Positions 33,198-45,716 are shown, counted from the stretch's first letter. The stretch: DNA of 64,000 nt from Aaosphaeria pasadenensis (GCA_022813625.1 JAKLMB010000003.1:868001-932000); one strand, 5' to 3'. Notes: generated from the sequence alone by a model not told the origin. Numbers and translations are program-made.

Positions 33198-34496
33198 GAT
33201 TGCGCAAGAGTTGAATGTACGGTTGTTTTTGGTGAAGTTAGGTAGATAGCAGGCTGTGAGGCGTAGGGAAACGATAAGATAGGTCCCTGTAAGCAACAGA
33301 TTGAGGCGTAGTCAGCTGTACTACAGTAAATATACAACAACCGGCCTCCCTCAGAGCCGTATAAAGTCTATCAGCTCAAGAAGGCGACAATCGGTATTTA
33401 TCGACCGCAATGCTTGACTCCGATCCTCCGAAGTAGCCAAAGTAACTTATTCAACAGTCGGAGCTTTTAATGATTTGATCGGCCAATGGTAAGCCTGAAT
33501 GGGCAATGGACGCGAATTGAAGTTCTTCGGCCGAAGTTGCGAGGCGAAGTCAATGGTCGATCATATATCCTGAATGCTGTACCCACGTTGTCTTTCGCAC
33601 GTAAGACTTCAGGATACAACATCCTTTTTAAATATAGCGAATGGATGCAATGCTATGAACAAAGGGTTGAGGAGCTATCCGGCCTCGCCTAATGGCATCA
33701 CAGCGTGCGGGGTGAATGTTTGGGGCAATTTAGATTAGTCGTTATTTTCATCACGTTCCTCATTGGTAGGCTAACATGTGAATGGATGCAACCTCGCCCT
33801 ATAGCGCATTCTTCTTGACATTAACGTTTTACTGTGGCACAGTCTCATGCGATTTTAAGTAGTGCCCTGGTGCTGCAATACGACGCATGCAAGCATATTG
33901 GTCTTGTCGCCGTATCAATCCGAGTATCAATGCTTCTTATAATGGTCATAATGGTCAAGCACCAGCGAATACTGTAGACATACTCGTGGGTGAAGATGAC
34001 CTAACGTAGTTCGTTGACTAGACATTCAGAGAACACGTGCAATACCTCTCAGCTCTTCCCTCTTTTCTGGTAGTAATCAAGCTACTATTGGCATTCTAGT
34101 TGATGGTCCCGGAAGGCTGTTGGCTCTGACGGTCCAGGCTTCTTTCCATCCTATGTCATAGGCTTAATTTTCACATTTATGAAGTGGGGTAGTAGCTAGG
34201 AAACATTGACATTCATTGTATGTATATGTCACGCCATCACCGCAAGGCTGAATGGACTCATAGACATCAGAGGTGGTTGATCGCATAACATGCTAGGCAG
34301 GTTCTACCTGGCCTGCCGAATCCCCGACACCTATGCAGAATATACTTAAGCTCTCCTAGAGCCGACTCTCGGTCGATTACCATTAACAAAGTTCCTGACT
34401 TGCTTGCCGTCGCATGCAGCTTCCGGAATAAGAAAAGAAACGCGTGGTATCAATGGAAAAAATCATACAATTACATGCCTGCGTCATGACATCTCC
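33198..34496. promoter_or_regulatory. Region upstream of CYP505
   Basis: 1299 bases between the CYP505 start and the stop of the CFEM gene (both minus strand). CTCCGATC at 33418-33425 is followed by CCTCCGA at 33425-33431 and an inverted TCGGAG at 33458-33463, 220-266 bp upstream of the CYP505 start. No gene is supported. Confidence 0.45.
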
Positions 34497-35389
34497 TTAC
34501 ATTCTTAGGAAAATGCCAGCCAGCAAGCCCAAGCCCGCCGCAACGCGCGAAAGTCCCCATTGACTTGCACTGGCCTGCATGTTTTCGAATGGACTGCCGT
34601 TAGAGTTTGATCCGCCTCCGCCTTTGTTTGTAGGCTTTGCTTCGGCGGTCGATTCAACTTGCGGCTGTTGGTCTTGGGTTGAAGTTGGTGAGGAGACATC
34701 GGAAGTCGGGCTGGGTGAGGCTGGAGTGGATGATCCTGGATCTACATTGATCGTCTTCGAGGCATTAATCGTGGATGTGACGGGCTTTCCAGAGCTCAAG
34801 CCGCTTGGGCCAATGAGTATAGGAACCACAACCTGTAGAGTATTCCCGTCCTGGTCGGTCGAGGTTGTCGTAAGAGTCGTAGTAATAACCTTGGTGAGGG
34901 TGTTCTCCTTCTCTTTTGAAGTCGGTTTAGGGTTGTGGTGCGTCGTACGTGTGGTAGAAGGTGAAGGCTCGGACGTCGCAGTTGCAGCAGCATACGCACT
35001 ACTCAATATAGACTGCGGAACGGGTTTGCCAGCGATACCACAGTAGGGTGCGAGCGGAAGGAGAAGAGCGATGCCAATCGCGAACTCGTCGGCATCGCAT
35101 TTGCTCGCCATACAAGACACGGCGGGAGGTAGGTAGCTGACATCCTGACTTGCATCGCAGATACCTGTATACGGATGTATGGTCAGCAACGCCCTCTTAT
35201 GACAGCAATCACGCCCGGTATACTATACTTACAGCTACTTGAATTGCAGCCATCATCGGTGTTTTGGAGGCACTTCTCCCAGCAGTCGTCCAGTCCGCTC
35301 ACCCAATCGACGCGGACCCCATGGGCTGAAACACTCAGTGCAAACAAACAAAGTGCTACCAGCGCTGACATGATCGACGAAGGAAACAT
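34497..35389 (-). CDS. Secreted GPI-anchored CFEM-domain protein
   Basis: Cell-surface protein of the fungal CFEM class; several members bind haem or act at the host/environment interface. Exons on the minus strand: 35233-35389 and 34497-35164, intron 35165-35232; 274 aa. Signal peptide at 1-22 (hydrophobic SALVALCLFALSVSA, then HG). The CFEM-like Cys pattern spans about 36-100: CWEKC, DDGCNSSSCICDAS (the C-I-C made by the splice), VSCMASKC, PYCGIAG, giving eight cysteines. A long Ser/Thr/Pro-rich stalk follows (about 110-240). The C terminus has a small-residue omega-site region (GGGGSNSNGS) and a hydrophobic tail (VAAGLGLLAGIFL), consistent with GPI anchoring. ATG 35389 is chosen because it starts the signal peptide. 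The protein ends in RM after the tail, slightly unusual but acceptable. Confidence 0.87.
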
Positions 35390-37311
35390 GGCGAAGAGGA
35401 AACGGAGATTGCAGCAGTGTGCCTTTCTTCTACTCGTAGCATGGACGAAGAAGAGAAGACGTGGAGGCAATCGTGTGTCCCTCGCGAACGCAGGTCGCTC
35501 GTGGTGTGAGCTGAGGGACCTGACAATCGTTGATAGGAGCCTAACGTTCCACGGCAGCCAAAGTCAACAGCAAGTGAATGCCCTGCGCCCGCATAACACG
35601 ATCGCCAGCAGGTGCCCTACAGACTAAGAGCCAATCATATTTCGCGTTTGGTTTGCATTACCACAATCCACTGGTCCTTGTCGTCATTACGGCCACCTTC
35701 GTGTTTCAGGTTGAGCTGTGCTGGCTATGCGGCAACGCGGGCGCGCCGGAATCACCTAAAAGAAAAGATCGCCGATTGCCATTTTTGACTTAATGCAAAT
35801 TAATACGAATGTATTATGACCAAAACTGATTTTGAATGGAACAGATCGCTCTTGAAATGGCAGTATTTCAGTGTTATCGAGTGACTACTAAGCAATGGCG
35901 ATCGGCAATACATGGTCTTGGGTGCAGGCTTGTGAGTTGTTGCTTGCTCTTTACCCGGCTCCCCCTGCTCCGCGCAAGGCGGCATTGATCATGTGATGCA
36001 ACAACTGCGTGCATTTCTGAACATGAAGACATGATGCTCAATAAATTTCTCTGCATTTTGCATGAATAATCATATCTGAGAAGGAGAGATTAGTGCGCTG
36101 ATATGTAGGTAGGTAGTACTACCGATATGTGAGCAACAAGCCAGAATGATAAATTGATAAACGGAATCTGTTCCGAAAATGCTCCCATGTATGTACGCCG
36201 TACACGTCTCTTAGGCATGGAATCCCTATCTATGAAATCCAGTCGTTTTCCATAACATCTATGTAATTCTACCACCAGTAAATAGCACGTACTTTGTCAA
36301 ATTCGACCACTTAATGCGCGACCTTCTGAATAATAAGGGTATCTGGTAGTTCAAGATGCCAAGACATAGCATGTAAACACAACGCGACCATTCTAGCTAG
36401 AGATAATGTAACAAGCGCAATTTACACCATCACAAGACATCTCTAACCAGAGTTAGGGGAAAACAAGGACAATTGCTGATATACATCTCAAGATTTATAT
36501 ATTAGGTTTCTTCAAATACGTTCTTACCAGGAAGAATCAGTTGGACTTGACGGACGGCGCTGGCTGCGTCACATAGCTTTGCCGCTCACTTACATGCGGC
36601 AACGACGACACTCGGACTATGTTCGAGCTATACTTCAACTACACTCGAACGATATTCTAACCTCACTCGAGCTACACGAATATCAATTGTCCTTCCGTCA
36701 GGTTCATGGACCTGCCGATGGGACGTGACCACAGCTGTGCAGTGCGAACATCCTGACGAGAATATATCATACACCACTCGGACCCTCTCCTCTTTCGCAA
36801 GCCTTCCAGAAGAGCAACGACTACACAAGAAACGAGACAAGCAAGAGCAATGGGAAATCAAGATTGGTGTGTTTGAAGTGTTATATTCTTGTTCTATTCG
36901 ACTTGCGACAGATACGCCATCGACAAGCCATGCAAACCCACCAACAACTGTTCTCCCTCCTCTTCAACCCGATGGGACGGGACCATCCGTCCTGTCTGTC
37001 AACAGGGACAATTATTACCTATATTACTAACAAGAATGTTTGTTTTCGAACGATCCATCCAGCCTTTGGAGCACACCCCAACATGTGTACCCAACCAAAT
37101 GCGCCGAAAAGCCGCTCGCTCATGATGATGCGAAATGCAAAAAAGAAGAATTCCCATGGGTATAATTAAGGACAGTAACCCCAAACATTTGAGTTTGTTT
37201 GAACAGATCCGACAATGAAGTTGAAGATGTTATAAATATGGAGGGTGCGCGCTTTTTATATATCTCGGATGGTGTTTTCCAACCAACGGAAGATATGTAT
37301 GGACGAGTCGC
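35390..37311. other. Intergenic region between the two GPI-protein genes
   Basis: 1922 bases. A perfect 12-bp palindrome GGTAGTACTACC sits at 36112-36123. A stretch at about 36605-36675 repeats variants of CACTCGAGCTACAC imperfectly. No gene recognised; frames of about 100 codons near 36725-37169 overlap each other in several frames without similarity. Confidence 0.4.
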
Positions 37312-38031
37312 TTACAAGAAAGCGGCAACGAACATACCGGCACCGACGAGACCGCCAGCAGCAACGCGGATGTTGGCGTTGTTGGGGGTGCTCTGAGGAG
37401 CACCAGTGCCAGTGGCACCGGTAGCGCCAGAGCCAGAGGCACCGGAGCCAGATGGGCGGGATCCACCAGTGGTGGTGGCAGAAGAGCCGGAGCCGGAGGC
37501 AGCAGAGGTACCCTCGTTGAGGATGATGGTGGTGCTGTTGTTGGCAGACACGATGAGAGTACGGGTGGAGTTGTTAGGTCCAGCGACGGGGATGGTGTGG
37601 ACACCAGTGCCGACAGCTGGGATGGAGGCAGGCACACCTACGGAGGTGGCAACGGGAGGGATAGAGAGAGAGGCAGCGGGCTGGTTGGGGATGGAGGTCT
37701 CAACAGCGGGCTGGCCAGTGACAACACCACGGGAGTCGGTCTGAGTTCAAAGTCAGTTGATGGTTGCAAGAGATGGAGAGCTGCCAACATACCTGGGTGA
37801 GGAAAGAGGTCTGGGGGAAAGCATCGCCAGTGAAAGAAGAGACGGCGACTGAAGCGGCAGAGGAAGCAGCAGAAGCGACGGAAGAGGCAACGGAGGACTA
37901 GAAGAACTTCATGTTAGTTGCTGAATGGAACAATTGGGATCCTATGGGGGAGCATAGGAGCATTCCAAACGTACAGCATCCTGGGCGAAGGCCGCAAGGG
38001 CGAAAGCGGGAACGATGACAGAGGCACGCAT
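37312..38031 (-). CDS. Small Ser/Ala-rich GPI-anchored wall protein
   Basis: Predicted secreted, heavily O-glycosylated surface protein of 196 aa with no enzymatic domain. Exons on the minus strand: 37975-38031, 37793-37897, 37312-37740; all introns are phase 0 and keep the frame. Signal peptide MRASVIVPAFALAAFAQDA (residues 1-19, cleavage after AFA or AQDA). The next 35 residues are almost only Ser, Ala and Val. The middle carries N-glycosylation sequons NNST (twice, GPNNSTRTLIVSANNSTTIIL). The C-terminal part is Gly/Ser/Ala repeats (GSGASGSGATGATG) followed by a hydrophobic GPI-type tail (VAAGGLVGAGMFVAAFL). Such proteins are common in Pezizomycotina walls; precise role unknown. Same strand as the CFEM gene. 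Confidence 0.83.
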
Positions 38032-40222
38032 TTTGATTGTTTGTTGGTCTTGTTTGAAATTAAACGGAAGCGATTGTAAGTTGTCGAGTTAACGATTGAA
38101 CTGTAAGACGAAGTCTTCGAAGAAGCGTGATGATATTTGTCTTGTGAGAGAGCGTTGGATGGGGAGAGAAAATAGAAACAAGACCTTGAGGAGCAGAGGA
38201 CGCGTCGCCTTTTATTGACAATCGTATTTCCACACACCATCACATCATATCGATCATCGGGGTTACTACAGATACAAGCTACCAATTTACTACTGCGTCC
38301 CCTGTTTCTGTTACTGTTGCGCCACCCCTGGACGCCGTCCCCCTTGTTCGTGTCCTGGTGTCCTGTCCCCATCCTCAACCTGACCGAGCAACGGGAGTGG
38401 GGCGCGCCATCGCCCGGCTCGTCAAAGCAACTAAAGAAGCTCATACATCAGGCCAATTATACTGGCCATTGGGATGCCCGATGCGCCCTGGGACCTCCTG
38501 TGCTCCTTTAGAACAACATTTCCTGCCTGTGGCCTTGGTGGCGGAGACTGGGCAACCTAGCCACTCTAGCCCTCTTAGTCTCTGATGAGTTGCTCCCAAT
38601 ATTTGTTCGTTTCAACGCACGGCTGGCAAAGTCAAGTCCATGAGTCCAAAGGGAAAATTTCAAGATCTGTTGGGAAGAGAGAAACCTTTGCCTAGGCCGA
38701 GGTCAGGGCCAACATCGTTTGCAGTTGTACCACCGCGGGCTTTTCGTCGCTAGAATACTGTCAGATCCAACATGCACTTCTGTATCACGACATGTCGCAA
38801 GTTATCCTTCGTGGTTCGCCTTTGATGGTCAGCCGCTTATGGCAAAATGTTTTGAACCAGCCGCCCTCCGCCACTATGTCTTCCTCCCAATACCAGCCTG
38901 TCGTTTCAGTATCCGAACCAAAAGGCACACCATCAAGCCTGTCTCCATCACAACCACTGTTTGACTGTTGACCTTGGATTCTTTGCGATTCTACGCCAAG
39001 TGAACAAGTTTTTCCTGCCCTTGAGTCCCAACTCGGGATGGTACTCCGACCGAGGGAGATGGTTACTTTTCGATCGGCGCACCCCAGTTTCGAACGGCCC
39101 TCACCCCATGCTCTACTACCAATTTCTAAATTGTTACTCTTTTCCCGCCTGTTATGCCGTGATTTGGCTCGTCATCGCTCTCGTCGCTTCGGCCATTGGA
39201 TCCGTCGCTAACGGTCCAACCGAAATTCGTTACCAACTTCCTCTCCCTATTTGCCCCTATCCCCTGACTATTGACCAAATTTCCTCCACTTTCATGCCCT
39301 CCTCCGCATATGCGCAAATCCAATAACTAATTATGTATTGGGAATTTGTCGTGCCATCCGGTACACGTTGGCCATGCAGGCATCATCCCGCTGTCAAAAC
39401 GTGTGCGTTTGTGCTCGTCGTTGGCACTACCTGAAGAAAGCTGAGCGCCGCGTTCAATCCGTGGCTCTGCTTGTTGGCCTAAATTCGGTAGTGTGTTGTT
39501 GCTGCTACCTGCTGCTGCTATTCATAGAAAGGGAGAATGATCTCGACTCCCATTCGTCATCCGTCTCCACACTATTGCCATTTCGAGACTCGAGTCACGT
39601 GAACTCCAATACACCTGCATGAATCCCATTGACTCAATAGTGGTCCCACTCATACTCGTATTTTAGAAGCAGCTGGAGACTGGTCATCTTCATGTTGGCG
39701 TCATCCGCAGAACACGATCACTCTCCTTGTCGCATGTCTCGGCTGTCGACATATGCTTGCAGCTTGCCTGACTTGCACAGCTGGATTGATCAGCCACATG
39801 CCACAGTGAAACAACAGCTGGGCACAGCCACATCGATGTTTTCTTCACTTGTTAGTAGAAATCGTGCTAGCTCGGGTTCAATGGTAAGCTGAGTTTGCAA
39901 CCTTTCCATTGAACCTTGTCTTTTCATGCTTAAGAGTTGGTGAACTCCGAAACTCATATGCGGTAGGATTATACGGTAGATCATTAGGTCTGCATCATAT
40001 AGACTGATGTTCAATAGTAGCACAAGCGTTCTGGGAGAAGCCGATGGACCCTAAGATCAAAAGATAGATTTAATTGTCTCTGCCAGAACATGATTTGCTC
40101 TGGCAGGAGTCTCTCGCTGGGTATATTGAACTAGATCGCTTATAGGTCGGGAAATCTAACATGTCGTAAACCTTCTGCTGCATCCTCTCTAAATTCAACC
40201 ATGGCAAGCAAGTCGAGGATGT
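38032..40222. other. Long gene-free region upstream of the GPI-protein gene
   Basis: 2191 bases between the GPI-protein start and the stop of the zinc-finger regulator (both minus). Pyrimidine-rich stretches alternate with ordinary sequence. Frames such as 38961-39326 plus lack similarity or splice support. Probably a long promoter plus the 3' region of the regulator gene. Confidence 0.4.
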
Positions 40223-42862
40223 TCAGTTCCCGCCGATGATTTTGTTGGTGTATTTGAGCTCCCATTCGCTGGGATCTTTGCCTTCAAAAACAGCATTTCT
40301 TCGCTCGGCCAGTTTGTCGACACTGAGATTGATACCTTCGTACCACTCCTTGATTCTGGCATCTACATCGTCACCAACCGCAGTGAGAACTCCATCATCT
40401 CCAACGCTCGACTTCGGAGGCACGCCGCGCATTTTAAGAAGCATGTTGAGGATGTCAGAGAAGCGCTCACCTTGTTGGGAATAGTAAGCAGGTGGTTTGT
40501 CGAAGGGCCATTTGGGATTGCGAGTTGGGAGGTCGAGATTTGCAGGTATAATGTGGTCCAAGTCTTGGGGATTGGTCGAGGCCTGCGTTGAGGATTGAAG
40601 GGCTGCAGCTAGGGTGTCGTCGGACGAATATGGTAGCACATTGGGAGGATCCAAAGAGTTGTGAGGAGACTTAGGATCGGATTCATTTTGGGCGAGTGAA
40701 CTAGGAGTCCCCTCCCAGGTTCGGAAGAGCCAGCACATGCGCTCTACGCAGGAGAGTAAGATAACTGCCACAAGGAAAGTCTCGAAAGGATTGCCTTGCT
40801 GTCGTTGCAGTAGGCGACGCTCAAGGTCATTCATGACCACCCTAGCGAGAGAACCAGCTCTTTTCTCTGCTGCACCTTCAAGCTGTATCTTGATTAGGTC
40901 ATATGAATGAGGGCTGTTGATAGAAGTGATCGGAACTCGTGCGCTGTCTTCAAGTTCTGAGGCAGACATTGTCGAAGGCGCGATTGTAGGCGCATAGGAA
41001 GGGTTGAAGAATAGGTGCCAGGTAACTTTTGGCGAAGTGAGCATCCGGGTCAGATTCCACAGCTCCAGAACTTTGGTGAGCAGTCCGTCGGGGTTTGGTG
41101 AGGCAACGCTCAGAGCTGCCCGCATGGTCGTCTTCATAAAAGCAGAGTCTTCTGAATCGAAAAAGTAGGTGCTGACTTTCTTCATGTAAAGATCTATCTT
41201 ACCACCAATATCATCATCGCCGTCGATGATTTTGAGGCCAGTTGGCGCCAGTGCACCCATCAGCGCAGGATCAATATCTGAGCCTGCTATTTGATCATGG
41301 CTTTCCATAGTAGTGAAAGTTGCGAAAACGCCAGACTCTGGATGATGCGCCGCCTCTATTCGACCTGGTATTTGGTTCAGACGAAGCTGTTGGTTTTTGG
41401 CTTCGTTGATGGCGTGGAAAGCGAGTACACCGTTGAGTCCTGCAGAGTAGAGATTGAATTCTTCAGATATTCGTGTTCGGATACAGGGTTGTTTCCACAA
41501 TCGCGCACTTTCGACATTTTGACAGGTACTGCAAGGGCTCCCTCCAGAGCAAGGTTTCTTCAGCATGCGACACCGCATGCAAGCTCCTCTTTTCCGAACT
41601 TCTTGTACTTCTTTACGCCTTGAGTCCGAGAAACGGCCTCGAACTTTTGGTTTGGAGGGCTTCTGATTCATGCTGAAGTCGGTGGTAAAGTGTGCCTGCG
41701 TCCCATTGGGGTTCATGGCAATGGGGCGCTGGTGAGATATAGGTTTGTTTAAGGTATCATCTTTTGGAAAGTTCGCATCTCTGCTATGATCCTGTAATAG
41801 CGGGTCGATTGTGTTGGTAGGCATGTTCGGCCATTGTGGGCGTCCCTGATGATGGAAAAACTTGTCTGATATACCACCGTTGCCCAGATGCAGCTCTGGC
41901 TCCATCGGCAACCCATTCGTCAAGGGCATCAGATTTGATAACTCATTGGCTTGGGAGGCTGCCATAACTAAAGAAGGTACCATTTGAGCCACTGGAGTGG
42001 AGCTGGGTAAAGACATATGACCAAGATGAGGCGAATTTGTCGGAGAATGCTGCAGGGGTCCGTTGAACTGATATATCGATGGCAGTGCCGGGGCACTCGT
42101 CATATCGAGGCCCTGTGATCCAGTTCCCGAATCCAATCCGTCCGGCCTATCATCGTGTATCAAAAATTCATCCAGTAATCCACCATGATTATTTGGGTTG
42201 TTCTGCTGTGGGATAGATTGCGGGGGCGGCGGTGTCTTTCTACCGGGGATGCGCTTTCCAGATAGATCGAGATGCTGTCGTGAGACTTCAGCAAGAGTCT
42301 CCAGAGCGGACATGCCTTGTTTCGAGGGTGTGAAAGGCAGATTCATTGTAGGTCCCGATTGGGGCTGACCCGACATGTTGCCCATGTGTGTCATATCAGG
42401 GAGGTCGGCGGGGAGATCGTGGAATTGCAAGATCGCCCGCTGGCGATCGCGCAGAGGTAGGGCAGGACATTTTTTAACGAGATGGTTTGTCAAGCTGTCG
42501 ATTCGTCCTTTGGGAAACTATATAGAGTTGATTAGCGCGAAGTTTCTCTATGAATATTGTGAATGATCGATGGTATGCCAGACGAGAGGAAATTATAGTA
42601 CATTCGTTCAACATGGGAAAGAGAAGTCAAGTCAAAGTGGTTAAATGTGATGGGTAGTTTGTATGAAGCATGAGCCAATTATTTTCGCCATCCAACTCGG
42701 TTTCGAATGTTGGATGAGATGACGTTGGCGAGAGGGAGGGGAAGATATTCACACCTTTTCGCCGCATGATTTGCAGGTATGCTGATATCGGTTGCTAGCG
42801 TCTTCGAGCTTTGGGCCACGTTCGAAGAACTCGAGGATCAATTGATTGGGCTTGCGCCCCAT
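40223..42862 (-). CDS. Zinc-finger regulator with N-terminal BED-like motif and Zn2Cys6-like cluster
   Basis: Predicted nuclear transcription regulator of 800 aa. Exons on the minus strand: 42755-42862 and 40223-42517, intron 42518-42754. An N-terminal zinc-binding motif, C30-x2-C33 ... H49-x4-C54, spans the splice junction (CKSCGEK / FPKGRIDSLTNHLVKKC) and resembles a BED or CCHC finger. A second cluster sits in mid-protein: C349-x2-C352-x6-C359-x5-C365-x2-C368-x12-C381 (ACMRCRMLKKPC...), i.e. Zn2Cys6 with a longer last spacing than usual, preceded by a basic segment (RGRFSDSRRKEVQEVRKRG). Between them lies a Pro/Asn/Gln-rich region. The C-terminal half is a helical region of the kind seen in fungal regulators. 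Divergent from an MpaB-like oxygenase with 598 bp between starts. Confidence 0.85.
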
Positions 42863-43460
42863 CGCTGTAGAAGTGTGGTGTAAACCAACAAACAACGTAT
42901 TTTTGAATTTGGGGCAGAATTTTGGACAGCGGGGCAGACCGCCCTCATGTCCGCCATTGCAGGAACCCGAGTCCTCTCTTGGCACGCTAAACCCTTTAGG
43001 AGCCCCTCAAGCACTTCTTTGGGAACACAACTGTACCCTCCGCAGTCCAAACGGCTTTCGTCCTGGCTTCATCGTCCCTCAAGAGCCTTGTTTGAGGATG
43101 ACGCCAGCCGCCAGCCTATTAGCTAGGTTTCTCTCACGATACACATGCAGTGTAGTGGGCTAGGCAGCAAATTATCCAACAGGGTGACAAGGATATGCGG
43201 TTACATGCCTCGGTGCTTGCCCCATTTTTCGTCATGTGGAATCATCTTACCTCTCACGTACTCAATCTGAACGATTCATTATCATCACCGGCATCAGCAT
43301 TTGCATTGGTGTAGCGGTTCGGGATCTTTTTTTCCCTTGCATCCGGTGCGAGAGTCTTCGGTGCTACTCAGAACTTCGTATAAGACACGATACCTCCACG
43401 CTTTGTTCGGCCTGCTGTCCCTAATCTAGACGACACGTTTGATACTTTGCGCCTTCCGAG
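42863..43460. promoter_or_regulatory. Divergent promoter region, zinc-finger regulator / MpaB-like oxygenase
   Basis: 598 bases between diverging starts; both promoters must be here. I see no strong palindrome or repeat and no gene. Confidence 0.45.
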
Positions 43461-44916
43461 ATGTTCGAATCGGGAATTTTATATTCGGTAACAGGGGCCT
43501 TTGGGAAGCATACTCTTGCAGTCCTTGGAGCCTCTGTTTCTTATGTTATTGTCTGCAATGCTCTCCGTTATAGACGCCGAAACCAAAAGCATGCACAGTC
43601 TCCGTACAAAACGCGGGATGATTACTCTAAAATGACAACGGACGACGCTTGGGCAATAATGAAGTACATTCTGTCGTTGGAGTTTCCCCTTCTTTCTGAG
43701 ACAGCTCTCCAGTTCGCACTGTTCAGGTACCATGATCTCTCCCATTGTCGCCATATATTCCTGGATGTCCAGAGTGTTACTGTTCTCTTTACTAATACAC
43801 CTACCCCCGCAGGACTTATGGTATACAAACTATCTCCAAACTTCTATGTGAGACGAAACAATTAGCAAGTCTTCAACATGCACCACGACGTTACGACGAC
43901 ACGCGTGTTCTCATTGGTGAATTCCTCAGCTACGCCCCAACTACTAAGCGAGCCAACTCGGCGATTGCGCGCATGAACTATCTGCATGGCAACTACCAAA
44001 AGGTGGGTAAGATCAGTAATGACGATTTGCTATACACGCTATCATTATTCCTGCTTGAGCCTAGAAGGTGGATTGAGCGGCATGAGTGGAGGACTTTGAC
44101 GCCCATGGAGCTTTGTGCACTGTATGTGAGCCTTGGTATATGTGATTTGATGTACGCGAACTGATAACATGTAGCGGCACTTTCTGGAAATCCATTGGTG
44201 ATTCCATGGAGATATCATATGAGCCTCTGTCCCATGGACCTTCAAATTTCAAAGATGGTTTGGAATTCATGGAGGACATGGAGCTGTGGTCGAATGCCTA
44301 CGAGAAACGCACCATGATTCCAAACGATTGGAACCACAAGCTGGCCAACGAGACTACGGCCATTCTTTTGACCAATGTCCCTCCCTTTCTCAAATCCACC
44401 GGCAAGCATGCCGTGGAAGCCTTGATGGATGACAGGCTCCGACGTGCCATGATGTAAGTTAACAGAACACTTCTTTGATACTATATGCAAGTACTCATAT
44501 GTCGAAGCTACGATGACCCACCACCACTCATCAGCAAACTTGTCTACTCTACTCTATACATCCGCAAGCTCGTCATCCGCCATCTGCTACCACCCCGACC
44601 ATACTTCCTACGCAAGCGGGACCTAAGTGACGACCCTGACCCCGTGACCGGACGGTACTACAAGTTGATATACGAGTCAGAACCATGGTATGTGAAACCT
44701 ACCTTTTTCGTTCGAAACTCGCCATCATCATGGCTACGATGGGCGATTGGTCGCCCTTATCCCGACGGCAAGAATTACAAGCCAGAGGGGTACGACATTC
44801 TCGAGGTGGGACCTCCTAGTAAAGAGAAAGTCGGCAGGGCACAGTGCGAGGCTACGAGGGATAAACTCCTGGCTGCGGATCGTGGGCGGTGTCCCTTTGC
44901 TTTCAGTAAATCCTGA
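43461..44916 (+). CDS. MpaB/MpaB'-type ER-bound oxygenase (DUF2236)
   Basis: Membrane oxygenase of the DUF2236 family, to which fungal MpaB' (oxidative cleavage of the farnesyl chain in mycophenolic acid synthesis) and bacterial latex-clearing proteins belong. Exons: 43461-43726, 43813-44121, 44175-44453, 44508-44916; 420 aa, as MpaB'. N-terminal membrane helix at about 18-35 (TLAVLGASVSYVIVCNAL) followed by a basic stretch. Conserved segments: FRTYGIQTISKLL (across the first splice), RMNYLHGNYQKVGKISNDDLLYTL, PMELCALGTFWKSIGD (across the second splice), and GYDILEVGPPSKEKVG near the C terminus. Substrate is unknown and no polyketide or terpene gene is near it. Divergent from the zinc-finger regulator, which may control it (inference). 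Confidence 0.88.
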
Positions 44917-45366
44917 TAGTATGATGTTGTGGTAGTGGAGGGATGAACCTGACTGGGCAGAGATGTATGTTGGCGGAGTGGTAGGATTACGCCGCAGTAT
45001 GTGTGCATGACGGGCTTTTGTTACCAGAAACAATGTGTCAAACTAAAGCAAGTACTGTGATGACGCTGCATGCGATGTTAGCATGAAAGATTGTTCAAAG
45101 ACCTTACTACGGGAAAAAGTAACTGCCGACTTCATTTTCTATGTATCCAGCATGCCTAAAAGTTCAGCTAGAATGTCAGCCGAAGCATCTCACAGGTCGG
45201 AGAGAATATGCCCCGCAGTGAGACAGCCCGCATTGCCAAGGACGAAGATATACCATTGATGGGTCGATCCGATTACCCGATTCCATTATGCCGTGCCAGA
45301 TGAGGGCTTTTTGGTTCTTTGGTACAATCCACCCGCACATGCAGCAACTATATTGATGATGATGCA

Positions 45367-45382
45367 GGAAGGAAGGAAGGAA
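45367..45382. repeat. (GGAA)4 microsatellite
   Basis: Four perfect GGAA units, seen directly. Confidence 0.9.
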
Positions 45383-45716
45383 CGCTAGTGTTTGTGCCTA
45401 GGAGGGAGGTATGTTGTCTCTTTCATCGGACCATCAATCTGTACGAAAGAGACGCTTATCGAACTGTAGATCAAGTAATTGTCCTCCATTTGGTGAGAGG
45501 TACGTGGACATGGGAGAGAGTGTGACAATCTACGTCACTTCCGACTGTTGATGAAGCCACAAAGTCAAGGGACCAGTGGCGCAAAAGTGGCGTGCGGGGG
45601 GCGAGCAGGGGCGTGCGCGATGTGATTGGTCTAGAACAGGCACGAGGCATGCGGCCAAAAGAGAACAGGGGGAGGATCGAAGCCAAGTCTAGTTCTAGTA
45701 CCCAAAGCACACGACA

